This document shows positions 33,625-42,098 of a stretch of 64,000 nucleotides of DNA, one piece after another; the stretch's first letter is position 1, and every line of letters begins with the position of its first letter. The stretch is from UBA8514 sp034933685 (GTDB lineage Bacteria > Bacillota > Clostridia > Lachnospirales > Anaerotignaceae): the NCBI GenBank assembly GCA_034933685.1, contig JAYFNB010000020.1:38000-101999 (forward strand), in the 5' to 3' direction. The translations under genes and the position numbers were made by a program. Below the pieces are notes generated by a model, which saw nothing but the letters and a program-made list of their open reading frames with translations, was not told the origin of the DNA and ran no database searches.

Positions 33625-34632
33625 TTAAATAATCTCTCTAATAACTGCAGACCAATCTTTCCCTTTATATGCATTATATCCTCGCGTATGTGCATAACCA
33701 TATATGTTTGAATTTCCATAAGCATCGTTTTCTAAAATATATCCATATTTTTCATTGTTCATAGCATTTTGAGCCGCTTTAATATTCTTAATATTATCAA
33801 CTAATATACCTTTTCGGTTTCTGCAAGCAATAACAAATCCTTCTTTATTTATAATCCAGATGTTCCCTTTTTCTCCAACCTTTGCTGAATCAATAATATC
33901 ATAAATAAAATCCCAATTGAAGCGCGTAGAAAAATATCCTAAAACTTGTCCATCTTTGCTTCTCACAGGACAAGTGTATGCAACTGTATAAAGATTATCC
34001 AGTGAAGATAAATACAAATCACTTACCGATATGCTATTTGCATTTTTTGCTTCAACAAACCAATCTTTATCGCTTACATCAGTACCAATAAGTTGTTTTT
34101 TTACACCAGCTGCAACTATTTTACCTTCAGCATCAAGAACAAAAAGATCAATGTAAACTTCATATATGTCAACTAAATTTTTTAAAAGGGTGCAGGCTAT
34201 CGAAATATTTTCCGTCGTTGGATCCGCAAGACACCCAACTACTTTGTCAAACTTTGCCCAAGCCTGTGCATCGCAATTTCTTTCAAATAAGTTCCTATCA
34301 ATCTTATCAATTGTATCATATGCCACATCTGCAGTTCTTACAGCCATCACTTCATTCGCTTTTTTCTGAATAACATCAATAATTTCGGTGCTTTCTTCAG
34401 TTGTGTGAAGGCTCTCTGTTGCTAACTTTTTAATTTCATCAGATACAACACTGAAACCCCTTCCTGCCTCACCAGCACGAGCAGCTTCAATTGCTGAATT
34501 TAATGATATGAGATTCGTTTGCCTTGCAATTTGCTGAATAGCATTAATAACTTTTCCCATATTTTTGTTTGCAGCCTTTAGTTCCCCCATTAGTACAGAT
34601 GAATCCTGTTTAAGTTGTTCATTGTTCGCCAT
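33625..34632 (-). CDS. Soluble chemoreceptor-like protein: MCP signalling tip followed by Cache domain
   Basis: 335 residues from the ATG at 34632, ten nt after GGGAGG. Residues about 5-95 are a short MCP signalling hairpin with the conserved tip region (IARQTNLISLNSAIEAARAG, then EAGRGFSVVSDEIKKLA). Residues about 110-335 are a Cache-type sensor (IYEVYIDLFVLDAEGK, GTDVSDKDWFVEAK, SVSDLY, GYFSTRFNWDFI, GNIWIINKEGFVIA). There is no signal peptide or membrane segment, and the order is reversed compared with ordinary receptors, where the sensor comes first and lies outside. The hairpin is shorter than any standard MCP class. It may be a cytosolic sensor that joins receptor arrays, or an adaptor. 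No che gene is nearby. Confidence 0.85.
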   Translation of the reverse strand: MANNEQLKQDSSVLMGELKAANKNMGKVINAIQQIARQTNLISLNSAIEAARAGEAGRGFSVVSDEIKKLATESLHTTEESTEIIDVIQKKANEVMAVRTADVAYDTIDKIDRNLFERNCDAQAWAKFDKVVGCLADPTTENISIACTLLKNLVDIYEVYIDLFVLDAEGKIVAAGVKKQLIGTDVSDKDWFVEAKNANSISVSDLYLSSLDNLYTVAYTCPVRSKDGQVLGYFSTRFNWDFIYDIIDSAKVGEKGNIWIINKEGFVIACRNRKGILVDNIKNIKAAQNAMNNEKYGYILENDAYGNSNIYGYAHTRGYNAYKGKDWSAVIREII

Positions 34633-34716
34633 ATTATGATGTCCTCCCATATAATCAAAACATAAAAATAGTTTGCAATTCGCATTTTTCACACAATTCA
34701 TATGATAACATAAGGT

Positions 34717-34749
34717 AACTCATTTTAATATATATTATTAAAATGAGTT
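34717..34749. repeat. Perfect 14-bp inverted repeat upstream of the Cache receptor gene
   Basis: AACTCATTTTAATA (34717-34730) and TATTAAAATGAGTT (34736-34749) around a 5-nt loop, 85 bp upstream of the receptor start. It has no T tract on either exit, so an operator is as likely as a terminator. Confidence 0.7.
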
Positions 34750-34805
34750 ATGTAGCTATTAAGAATATTATCTGTTTCTAGATTTAATATAAATTAGAAA
34801 ACAAT

Positions 34806-34838
34806 AAAACCCTCAAAACCATAGGTTGTGAGGGTTTT
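34806..34838 (-). terminator. Terminator of rplM-rpsI
   Basis: AAAACCCTCA (34806-34815) pairs with TGAGGGTTTT (34829-34838), extended by an inner AACC/GGTT helix; minus-strand exit TTTTATTG. Confidence 0.9.
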
Positions 34839-34850
34839 ATAAAGCAATAA

Positions 34851-35243
34851 TTATCTCTTGCTAAACTGAGGAGCACGACGTGCTGCCTTAAGACCATATT
34901 TCTTTCTTTCTTTCATTCTTGGGTCACGAGTTAAGAAACCAGCCTTCTTTAAAGATGGTCTGTAATCTACATCTGCCTCAAGTAAAGCTCTTGAAATTCC
35001 GTGTCTGATAGCGCCTGCCTGACCTGTGTAACCACCGCCATGAACATTAACTAACACGTCAAACTTAGCTCCTGTCTCTGTAAGCTCAAGTGGCTGACGA
35101 ACAATAAGCTTTAATGTTTCAAGACCAAAGTATTCATCAATACTCTTTTTGTTTATAGTAATATTTCCGTTGCCAGGTACTAAATATACTCTAGCTACAG
35201 AAGATTTTCTTCTGCCTGTGCCGTAATATCTTGCTACTGCCAT
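34851..35243 (-). CDS. rpsI: Ribosomal protein S9
   Basis: 130 residues, the normal size. Landmarks: YYGTGRRKSSVARV at the start, GGGYTGQAGAIRHGISRAL, and the basic tail ending in RAPQFSKR, which reaches the P-site tRNA. It lies 24 bp after rplM, the universal pair, and ends at a strong terminator. Confidence 0.98.
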   Translation of the reverse strand: MAVARYYGTGRRKSSVARVYLVPGNGNITINKKSIDEYFGLETLKLIVRQPLELTETGAKFDVLVNVHGGGYTGQAGAIRHGISRALLEADVDYRPSLKKAGFLTRDPRMKERKKYGLKAARRAPQFSKR

Positions 35244-35267
35244 TTTGCTTCCTCCTTCCGAATTCTA

Positions 35268-35705
35268 TTAAGCGTTGATTTCTAAAACTTCTGGTTTCTG
35301 TGCTGCATGTCCGTGCTCTGGGCCTGCATAAACGTGAAGTTTCTTAATCATATTTCTACCAAGTGTATTTTTAGGAAGCATGCCCTTTACAGCGTGTGTT
35401 ATAACTGCTTCTGGCTTTGTTTCCAACATTCTCTTTAAAGTAATCTGCTTTAAACCACCAATGTAACCTGTGTGGTGTGTATAAATTTTCTGGTCTAACT
35501 TTTTACCTGTTACAACAATCTTTTCTGCATTTACAACGATTACGTAATCTCCTGTATCAACAAATGATGTATAAACTGGCTTGTTCTTTCCTCTTAGTAC
35601 CTTTGCAATTTCTGATGCAAGACGTCCTAATGTTTTACCACTAGCGTCTACAACATACCATTTTCTTTCGATATTAGCTGGATTAGCTATGTATGTTGTT
35701 CTCAT
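35268..35705 (-). CDS. rplM: Ribosomal protein L13
   Basis: 145 residues from the ATG at 35705, with GAGGAGG nine nt upstream; the longer frame begins before that site. Landmarks: RKWYVVDASGKTLGRLAS, GDYVIVVNAEK, VKGMLPKNTLGR. It binds 23S rRNA early in 50S assembly. It has its own strong promoter and a leader of about 148 nt that may mediate feedback control. Confidence 0.98.
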   Translation of the reverse strand: MRTTYIANPANIERKWYVVDASGKTLGRLASEIAKVLRGKNKPVYTSFVDTGDYVIVVNAEKIVVTGKKLDQKIYTHHTGYIGGLKQITLKRMLETKPEAVITHAVKGMLPKNTLGRNMIKKLHVYAGPEHGHAAQKPEVLEINA

Positions 35706-35853
35706 AGTTATTAACCTCCTCAAAACTTAACCGTTTTCAAATTTTTCGCCTGCCGTCAGCGTGTGGGGTGCTTCAAGCTTAAAAAAACTTAAAAACCACT
35801 ACATTATTATATTTAAAACTCGGGGCTAACGAGTTTAAAAGTGGCACTCGAAC
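35706..35853 (-). promoter_or_regulatory. Candidate L13 operon leader
   Basis: About 148 nt from the predicted start at 35853 to rplM. The RNA contains AAACTCG/CGAGTTT (35816-35836 region) and a GC-rich stretch near 35750-35770. L13 leaders that control rplM-rpsI are known in Firmicutes; I assign this from position and length, not from a confirmed consensus. Confidence 0.45.
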
Positions 35854-35859
35854 AGAACA

Positions 35860-35888
35860 ATTATAATACAATGACCCACGTGTGTCAA
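35860..35888 (-). promoter_or_regulatory. Promoter of rplM-rpsI
   Basis: Consensus -35 TTGACA (35883-35888), 17-bp spacer, consensus -10 TATAAT (35860-35865), minus strand. It overlaps the end of truA closely. Confidence 0.88.
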
Positions 35889-35896
35889 GCACAAAA

Positions 35897-36649
35897 TCAA
35901 TAATTTTCATACTTAATATTCACTAAAGTTAAGCCTTCAGGTCCCGCAGTCTTTCCAGCTTTGGTTCTGTCACAGCTTAAAAGTATCTCTTCAAGCTGAG
36001 GCTTGGTTATTTTCCCCTCGCCAACCATTATAAGTGTTCCCGAAATAATTCTTACCATATTATATAAAAAACCATTGCCAGTAACCTTAATGATAACAAA
36101 CTCGCCTCTTTTTTCAACTGAAATAGCAAAGATTGTACGCACAGAGGTTTTTGAACTAAAGCCCGAAGCTGCAAAAGCCTTAAAATCATGCTTTCCCACA
36201 AGCACCTGTGCCGCATTATTCATGGCTATTATATCCAGTTGATTATGATTAAATTCAGAATATTTCCTGTAAGTAGGATTTCTGAATTTTGCATTATAAA
36301 TTTTATACTCATATTGTTTACATACACAATCGTACCGAGGGTGGAATTCTTCTTCCACATCAATTGCATCTACCACAACAATATCCTCTGGCAAAAAAGA
36401 ATGCAGTGCCAAAGGAATTTTTTCAGTAGGTACAGTTGTATCAACTTCAATAGTTGCCCTCTGCCCAAATGCGTGTACTCCTCTGTCTGTACGGCTTGCA
36501 CCAATACAAACAATCTCTTTACGGAAAAACTTACTTAAAGCCTTTTCAAAAGCTTCCTGCACCGTTGGATAAGATTTATCTGCCTGCTTCTGCCACCCAA
36601 AATATCCACTGCCATCATATGAAACTGTAAGTAATATTTTTCTTTTCAT
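35897..36649 (-). CDS. truA: tRNA pseudouridine synthase A
   Basis: 250 residues from the ATG at 36649, which overlaps the ecfT stop codon (TGATG). Landmarks: YDGSGYFGWQKQ, the catalytic Asp in ASRTDRGVHAFGQ and FLYNMVRIISGTL. It makes pseudouridine at positions 38-40 of tRNA anticodon arms. The ecfA1-ecfA2-ecfT-truA order is standard downstream of rplQ in Firmicutes. Confidence 0.97.
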   Translation of the reverse strand: MKRKILLTVSYDGSGYFGWQKQADKSYPTVQEAFEKALSKFFRKEIVCIGASRTDRGVHAFGQRATIEVDTTVPTEKIPLALHSFLPEDIVVVDAIDVEEEFHPRYDCVCKQYEYKIYNAKFRNPTYRKYSEFNHNQLDIIAMNNAAQVLVGKHDFKAFAASGFSSKTSVRTIFAISVEKRGEFVIIKVTGNGFLYNMVRIISGTLIMVGEGKITKPQLEEILLSCDRTKAGKTAGPEGLTLVNIKYENY

Positions 36650-37452
36650 CACATCACCAACATAATTATAACAATACAAACCACAAATCCACAAATAACC
36701 GCTATAGCATAGTAGTCAATTTTTTGTAGCACCATCACATTCATCCTTGTTCTGTTATCTCCGCCATGATAGCATCTTGCCTCCATTGCCATAGCAAGCT
36801 CATCTGCACGCCTAAATGCGGAAATAAACAAGGGTACTAGGATAGGTACAAGGCTTTTTGCCTTTTTCATAAGCCCACCTGTTTCAAAGTCTGCACCTCT
36901 TGCCTGCTGTGCTTTCATAATTTTGTCTGTTTCATCCAGCAAAGTAGGTATAAACCTTAATGCAATGGTCATCATCATAGCTATTTCGTGTGATGGCACA
37001 CCTATTTTTTGAAAAGGCTTTAAAAGGTACTCTATGCCGTCTGTAAGCTGAATGGGCGTTGTTGTAAGCGTTAGTAGTGAAGAACTAACTATAAGCATTA
37101 TAAGCCTAACAACCATCTTTGTAGCCATATAAACGCCCTCAAGGGTTACAGTGAACCACCCAAACTCATACAACACATGTGTTCCTTTTGTAGTAAGCAC
37201 ATTTATTATTGCCGTAAGAATTATAATTACAATAATGCTTTTAATGCCACGCATAATAAATTTAAGTGGCACTTTTGATGCTGCAATTATTCCAGCCAAT
37301 GCCAACATCGAAAAGGCATAAGTATATACATCGTTAATGATGAATAAGCAAATTACGTACACAAAGGTAGCAATAAGCTTCAGACGTGGGTCGAGCTTAT
37401 GTATTGGCGAATCCACCATATAATATTGTCCTATTGTAATGTCTCGTATCAT
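36649..37452 (-). CDS. ecfT: ECF transporter membrane coupling protein EcfT
   Basis: 267 residues with five to six membrane segments. The two coupling-helix motifs that dock on the ATPases are seen as A-x-RARG-like QQARGADFE and RRADELAMAMEARCY. It joins the EcfA1/EcfA2 ATPases to exchangeable vitamin-binding S components encoded elsewhere. One base from ecfA2 and overlapping truA. Confidence 0.95.
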   Translation of the reverse strand: MIRDITIGQYYMVDSPIHKLDPRLKLIATFVYVICLFIINDVYTYAFSMLALAGIIAASKVPLKFIMRGIKSIIVIIILTAIINVLTTKGTHVLYEFGWFTVTLEGVYMATKMVVRLIMLIVSSSLLTLTTTPIQLTDGIEYLLKPFQKIGVPSHEIAMMMTIALRFIPTLLDETDKIMKAQQARGADFETGGLMKKAKSLVPILVPLFISAFRRADELAMAMEARCYHGGDNRTRMNVMVLQKIDYYAIAVICGFVVCIVIIMLVM

Positions 37453-38307
37453 TTATTTCACCTGCTTTAACAGAGAATAAAGCACCTCTGTTGCCTCATC
37501 AATTGTGTAAACATCCTGTGGAACATGGAAACCTTTTTCTTTGAGACCCATCATAACGTAGCTTACTTGTGGTGCTGCAAGGCCAATATTTTCAAGCATT
37601 TGTGCCTGTCCAAATACTTCTTTTGGTGTACCAATAGCAGCGATTTTGCCTTGATGCATTACTATTATGCGGTCTACAAGTCGTGCAACATCTTCCATGC
37701 TGTGAGATACAAGAATAACTATAATGCCAAGCCTATTGTGCATTTCCTTTATAGCATTAAGTATCTCATCTCTTCCCTTTGGGTCAAGCCCTGCAGTAGG
37801 TTCATCTAAAATAAGCACCTCAGGCTGCATAGCCAGTATACCTGCAATAGCAACACGTCTTTTTTGTCCTCCACTTAACTCAAATGGAGATTTTTCATAA
37901 ATTTCCTCTCCTATGCCAACTGTTTCAAGTGCCTTTTTTGCCCTTTGGTCAATTTCAGCTTCACTTAAACCAAGGTTTGTTGGGCCATAACAAACATCTT
38001 TATATACAGTCATTTCAAAAAGCTGATGCTCTGGGTACTGGAAAACTAGACCAACCCTTTGCCTTATAGATTTTAGCTTTGATTTTTCAGCATTTATATC
38101 AACACCATTAAGTAATATTTCACCCCTTGATGGCTTAATAAGTGCATTAAGGTGCTGGATTAGCGTACTTTTTCCACTGCCTGTGTGGCCTATAAGCCCA
38201 ATGAACTCGCCGTCGTTAATTTCCAAATTTATGTCATCTATAGCCGTTTTCGCCATAGCAGTTCCTTCATTATAAATGTGTGTTAAATTGTTAATTTTAA
38301 TTGACAT
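37453..38307 (-). CDS. ecfA2: ECF transporter ATPase EcfA2
   Basis: 284 residues. ABC ATPase with Walker A GHTGSGKST, Q-loop VFQYPEHQLFE, signature LSGGQKRRVAIAGI, Walker B LILDEPTAGLDP and switch His in LVSHSM. The YPEHQLFE Q-loop is typical for the ECF group. It pairs with EcfA1; the start overlaps the ecfA1 end by 25 nt. Confidence 0.95.
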   Translation of the reverse strand: MSIKINNLTHIYNEGTAMAKTAIDDINLEINDGEFIGLIGHTGSGKSTLIQHLNALIKPSRGEILLNGVDINAEKSKLKSIRQRVGLVFQYPEHQLFEMTVYKDVCYGPTNLGLSEAEIDQRAKKALETVGIGEEIYEKSPFELSGGQKRRVAIAGILAMQPEVLILDEPTAGLDPKGRDEILNAIKEMHNRLGIIVILVSHSMEDVARLVDRIIVMHQGKIAAIGTPKEVFGQAQMLENIGLAAPQVSYVMMGLKEKGFHVPQDVYTIDEATEVLYSLLKQVK

Positions 38308-39152
38308 ATAGCACCTACCATTTCCTCCGGCGTAAGTATGTCTGCCGGAATATTTATTCCCCGTTTTCTGAGGTTGTAGGCAACTTCCGTCACCTGTGGA
38401 ACATCCAAACCGAAAGCTTTCAACCTATCCACTTGAACAAAAATCTCACGTGGAGTACCTTCCATAACCACAATTCCATTATCAATAACAATTACATTGT
38501 CTGCTCTAACTGCTTCATCCATATAGTGTGTAATAAGCACTATGGTAATGCCTTCTTCTTTGTTAAGACGGGTAATTGTATCGATTACATCTTTACGCCC
38601 TTCTGGGTCAAGCATAGCTGTTGGCTCGTCCAAAACTATGCATTTAGGCTTCATAGCCAGAACTCCAGCTATGGCAATTCTCTGCTTCTGCCCACCGCTA
38701 AGTTTACTTGGCACATGCTTTTTAAATGCACTCATTCCAACTGTTTCAAGCACTGCATCCACTCTTTTTCGTATTTGGGAAGACTCAATTCCAAGATTTT
38801 CAGGGCCAAACGCAACATCCTCTTCTACAATTGTGGCTACAATTTGATTGTCTGGATTTTGAAAAACCATGCCTGCACTTTGGCGTATATCCCAAACGAA
38901 TTCTTCCTTTTTAGTATCGTAGCCACTAACCCACAAAGTGCCTTCTGTTGGTGTAATTAAGGCATTTATTTGTTTAGCAAAAGTTGATTTGCCCGAGCCG
39001 TTATGGCCTAAAATTGCAACAAAGCTACCTTTTTCAATATTAATATTAACATCATTCAGTGCCAAAAATGTCTCAGTTCGTGTTTCTTTGTCTGCCTCGA
39101 ATGTTCTGGTATATTCATATTTCAAATTATTTGCTTTCACCATAAAATCCAT
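38283..39152 (-). CDS. ecfA1: ECF transporter ATPase EcfA1
   Basis: 289 residues from the ATG at 39152; a start at 39143 (MVKANNL) is possible, since the ribosome-binding site is weak. ABC ATPase with Walker A GHNGSGKST, Q-loop VFQNPDNQIVAT, signature LSGGQKQRIAIAG, Walker B CIVLDEPTAMLDP and switch His in LITHYM. The NPDNQ Q-loop marks EcfA1. First gene of the transporter set, 152 bp after rplQ. Confidence 0.94.
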   Translation of the reverse strand: MDFMVKANNLKYEYTRTFEADKETRTETFLALNDVNINIEKGSFVAILGHNGSGKSTFAKQINALITPTEGTLWVSGYDTKKEEFVWDIRQSAGMVFQNPDNQIVATIVEEDVAFGPENLGIESSQIRKRVDAVLETVGMSAFKKHVPSKLSGGQKQRIAIAGVLAMKPKCIVLDEPTAMLDPEGRKDVIDTITRLNKEEGITIVLITHYMDEAVRADNVIVIDNGIVVMEGTPREIFVQVDRLKAFGLDVPQVTEVAYNLRKRGINIPADILTPEEMVGAICQLKLTI

Positions 39153-39238
39153 GCTCTTCACCATCCTTACAGTATAGTTTAAAAAGTACAACAATCGTAA
39201 TTATTATATTTTTTAAGCCATACCTTTTACATACTCAA

Positions 39239-39266
39239 ATGGGGATTAAGCTAACTTAATCCCCAT
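39239..39266 (-). terminator. Hairpin after rplQ
   Basis: Perfect 12-bp stem, ATGGGGATTAAG (39239-39250) with CTTAATCCCCAT (39255-39266), loop of 4. The minus-strand exit is only TTTGAG, so termination may be partial and let transcription reach the ECF genes. Confidence 0.7.
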
Positions 39267-39304
39267 AATTAATGCCTAAAACATTAAGCAGTACCTGTAT
39301 TTAA

Positions 39305-39847
39305 TTACACAAGTTCAAGAATAACCATTTCGGCAGCATCGCCTTTACGCGCGCCAATCTTAATCATTCTTGTATAACCACCCTTACGGTCAACATATTT
39401 AGGTGCAACTTCATCAAAAAGTTTAGCACACATGTCAACTTCTTTTGAAAGAGTTCTTAATTTTCTGCCATCCTTAGGTACTTCTGTTACAGGGTAAAGA
39501 TAGCTAAGCATTTTTCTTCTTGCATTTAATCTTGAAGCATTGTCCTTCTTGATTGTTTTCTTAACTTCATCGTATACAGTAACTTTTTTGCCGTTAACAG
39601 TTTCTTTAACGCGGTTGCCGTTAGCATCTTTCTTAGCAACTTTGGCTGTTACTTCAACATTTTCGAAATTATCTTTTTCTTTAATTGCAAGAGTAATCAT
39701 CTTTTCAGCAATTCTTCTAACTTCTTTAGCTCTTGTTTCAGTTGTAGTGATTTTTCCGTGGTATAAAAGGTTTGTAACCTGATTTCTTAAAAGTGCTTTT
39801 CTTTGTGGTGCTGTTTTACCAAGTTTTCTGTATCCTGAACCAGTCAT
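39305..39847 (-). CDS. rplQ: Ribosomal protein L17 (long form)
   Basis: 180 residues from the ATG at 39847 (GGAGG upstream). Core landmarks: YRKLGKTAPQRKALLRNQV, ETRAKEVRRIAEKMITLA, and the C-terminal KGGYTRMIKIGARKGDAAEMVILELV, quoted by its GGYTR and GDAAEM elements. E. coli L17 is 127 aa; here an extra charged stretch of about 45 residues (about 60-104, rich in Lys, Asp, Val) is inserted. Similar long forms occur in some clostridia. Last gene of the alpha operon. Confidence 0.96.
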   Translation of the reverse strand: MTGSGYRKLGKTAPQRKALLRNQVTNLLYHGKITTTETRAKEVRRIAEKMITLAIKEKDNFENVEVTAKVAKKDANGNRVKETVNGKKVTVYDEVKKTIKKDNASRLNARRKMLSYLYPVTEVPKDGRKLRTLSKEVDMCAKLFDEVAPKYVDRKGGYTRMIKIGARKGDAAEMVILELV

Positions 39848-39944
39848 TTTAAATCCTCCTGTATAATGCAAAATTTACCCCAAACAAACTGCGCCTTCGG
39901 TCTTACGTTTGTATGCAATTTTGCGGCCAATAATTTAATAGTAA

Positions 39945-40904
39945 TTATTCGTCACTTGGTCTTAAAGCTAAGCCAAGCTCTGCCATTTTGTTTAAAACCT
40001 CTTCTAAAGACTTACGTCCAAGGTTACGTACTTTCATCATTTCGTCTTCAGTCTTGCTTGCAAGGTCTTCAACGGTATTAATGCCTGCACGTTTAAGGCA
40101 GTTGTAAGAACGAACTGAAAGGTCAAGCTCTTCAATACTCATTTCAAGAACTTTTTCCTTCTTGCCTTCCTCTTTTTCAACCATAATTTCCGCATTCTTA
40201 GCGTTCTCAGAAAGGTCAACAAAAAGGTTAAGGTGTTCGTTTAATATTTTTGCACCATAGCTAACTGCATCATCCGGTGTAATTGTTCCATTTGTCCACA
40301 CCTCAAGAGTAAGCTTGTCGTAGTCAGTAATTTGACCAACTCTTGTATTTTCTACAAGGAAATTAACTCTGCTTACAGGTGTGTAGATAGAGTCTACAGG
40401 AAGCATGCCGATTGGCTGGTCGTCTTTTTTATTTTTGTCGCTGCCAACATATCCGCGGCCTCTTGTTATGGTAATTTCCATATAAAGCTTGCTGTTAGGT
40501 CCACCGCTTAATGTAGCGATATGGTGGTCTGGGTTCATAATCTCAATATCACTGTCTGCCTTGATGTCGGAACCCTTTACTTCACCTTCGCCTTCAATGT
40601 CAATGTATGCCACTTTTGGCTCGAAGCTGTCACTTGTGTTTTTAATTGCTAGGCCCTTCAGGTTCAGAATAATTTCTGTAACATCCTCTTTTACGCCTGT
40701 AACTGTACTGAATTCATGAAGAACGCCATCAATTTTTACGTTGCTAACTGCAACGCCAGGTAATGAAGATAATAAAATTCTTCTAAGTGAATTGCCAAGA
40801 GTTGTTCCATATCCTCTTTCAAGGGGCTCAACAACAAAACGTCCATATGTTCCGTCCTGTGCCATTTCAGCAATTTCGATACGAGGTTTCTCAAACTCGA
40901 ACAC
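39945..40904 (-). CDS. rpoA: RNA polymerase alpha subunit
   Basis: 319 residues, GTG start at 40904, eight nt after GGGGAGG. N-terminal dimer domain (1-235) with RFVVEPLERGYGTTLGNSLRRILLSSLPG by its ERGYG and GNSLRR elements; C-terminal DNA and activator-binding domain (about 255-319) with LDLSVRSYNCLKRAGI and RNLGRKSLEEV. Between rpsD and rplQ. Confidence 0.98.
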   Translation of the reverse strand: MFEFEKPRIEIAEMAQDGTYGRFVVEPLERGYGTTLGNSLRRILLSSLPGVAVSNVKIDGVLHEFSTVTGVKEDVTEIILNLKGLAIKNTSDSFEPKVAYIDIEGEGEVKGSDIKADSDIEIMNPDHHIATLSGGPNSKLYMEITITRGRGYVGSDKNKKDDQPIGMLPVDSIYTPVSRVNFLVENTRVGQITDYDKLTLEVWTNGTITPDDAVSYGAKILNEHLNLFVDLSENAKNAEIMVEKEEGKKEKVLEMSIEELDLSVRSYNCLKRAGINTVEDLASKTEDEMMKVRNLGRKSLEEVLNKMAELGLALRPSDE

Positions 40905-41052
40905 TATTCAAACCTCCCCTGTGGATTAAATTTGTGCTGCAAAAGCAGCTTGTTAAACTTTACAAAGCAGGGAAATTTTTCCTCTGCTAAAAAATAAAGA
41001 ACGAAGCACCCTCCCCCAAAATGGGCGAGGGGACTTAATTCTACAATTTTTA

Positions 41053-41655
41053 TTATTTTGAGTAGAGCTCTACGATGAAAGTTTCTTCAACAGGAATATC
41101 AATATCTGCTCTTTGTGGTTTAGCAACAACTGTGCCGCTTAATGCATCGTGGTTTGCTGATAACCATGCTGGAACAACTTTTGAACCAGTTGATTCTAAG
41201 ATATCTTTGTATCTTTGAGCACTCTTGTACTTTTCTCTGATTTCCACTACATCGCCAACATTAAGCTGGTATGAAGGAATATCAACAGGTTTGCCGTTAA
41301 CAAAAACGTGCTTGTGACGAACAATCTGTCTAGCTTCTTTTCTTGTTCTGCCATATCCAAGTCTATACATAGCGTTATCAAGTCTAAGCTCTAATAACAT
41401 AAGTAAGTTTTCACCTGGAATACCTTCTTTTTTGGCAATCTTAACAGCTTTAGCATAGTAGCCTCTGAACTGTTTTTCAAGAACGCCGTAAATGAATTTA
41501 GCTTTCTGTTTTTCTCTCATCTGAATACCGTACTCGCTCATTTTCTTTCTTGTATTCAATGGTTGTTTTTTAGATTTCTTTTCAATTCCTAAAAAGATTG
41601 GATCAAGATCAAGTGCTCTACATCTTTTAAGAACTGGTACCATATCTCTTGCCAT
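41053..41655 (-). CDS. rpsD: Ribosomal protein S4
   Basis: 200 residues. S4 lacks the N-terminal zinc Cys cluster (RCRALDLDPIFLG holds one Cys), so it is the zinc-free form. The S4 RNA-binding domain reads LELRLDNAMYRLGYGRTRKEARQIV and HVFVNGKPVDIPSY. It nucleates 30S assembly. A 148-nt gap with hairpins separates it from rpoA. Confidence 0.98.
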   Translation of the reverse strand: MARDMVPVLKRCRALDLDPIFLGIEKKSKKQPLNTRKKMSEYGIQMREKQKAKFIYGVLEKQFRGYYAKAVKIAKKEGIPGENLLMLLELRLDNAMYRLGYGRTRKEARQIVRHKHVFVNGKPVDIPSYQLNVGDVVEIREKYKSAQRYKDILESTGSKVVPAWLSANHDALSGTVVAKPQRADIDIPVEETFIVELYSK

Positions 41656-41674
41656 TTATTTTTGCACCTCCTAA

Positions 41675-42076
41675 TTAGACTCTTCTGCGTTTTGGTGGTC
41701 TGCATCCGTTATGTGGAACAGGTGTAACGTCTTTAATCATTGTTACACTAAGACCTGCTGCCTGAAGCGCACGGATTGCTGCCTCACGTCCTGAACCAGG
41801 ACCCTTAACAAATACTTCAACTGCCTTAAGACCGAAATCTGAGCAAGCTTGAGCTGCAGTATCTGCTGCCATCTGTGCTGCATAAGGAGTTGATTTTCTT
41901 GAGCCTCTGAAGCCTAACTGACCAGCACTTGCCCATGAAAGAGCATTACCTGCTGTATCTGTAATTGTTACGATTGTATTATTGAAAGTGGACTGGATAT
42001 GTGCCTGACCACGCTCTACATGCTTTTTGTCACGACGTCTACGAGTAGTCGCTTTTTTAACAGCTTTCTTTGCCAT
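41675..42076 (-). CDS. rpsK: Ribosomal protein S11
   Basis: 133 residues. Landmarks: HIQSTFNNTIVTITD, GFRGSRKSTPYAAQ, and the tail PVPHNGCRPPKRRRV. It lies in the 30S platform near the mRNA exit site, 23 bp after rpsM. Confidence 0.98.
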   Translation of the reverse strand: MAKKAVKKATTRRRRDKKHVERGQAHIQSTFNNTIVTITDTAGNALSWASAGQLGFRGSRKSTPYAAQMAADTAAQACSDFGLKAVEVFVKGPGSGREAAIRALQAAGLSVTMIKDVTPVPHNGCRPPKRRRV

Positions 42077-42098
42077 TTGACCATTACCCTCCTCTTAC

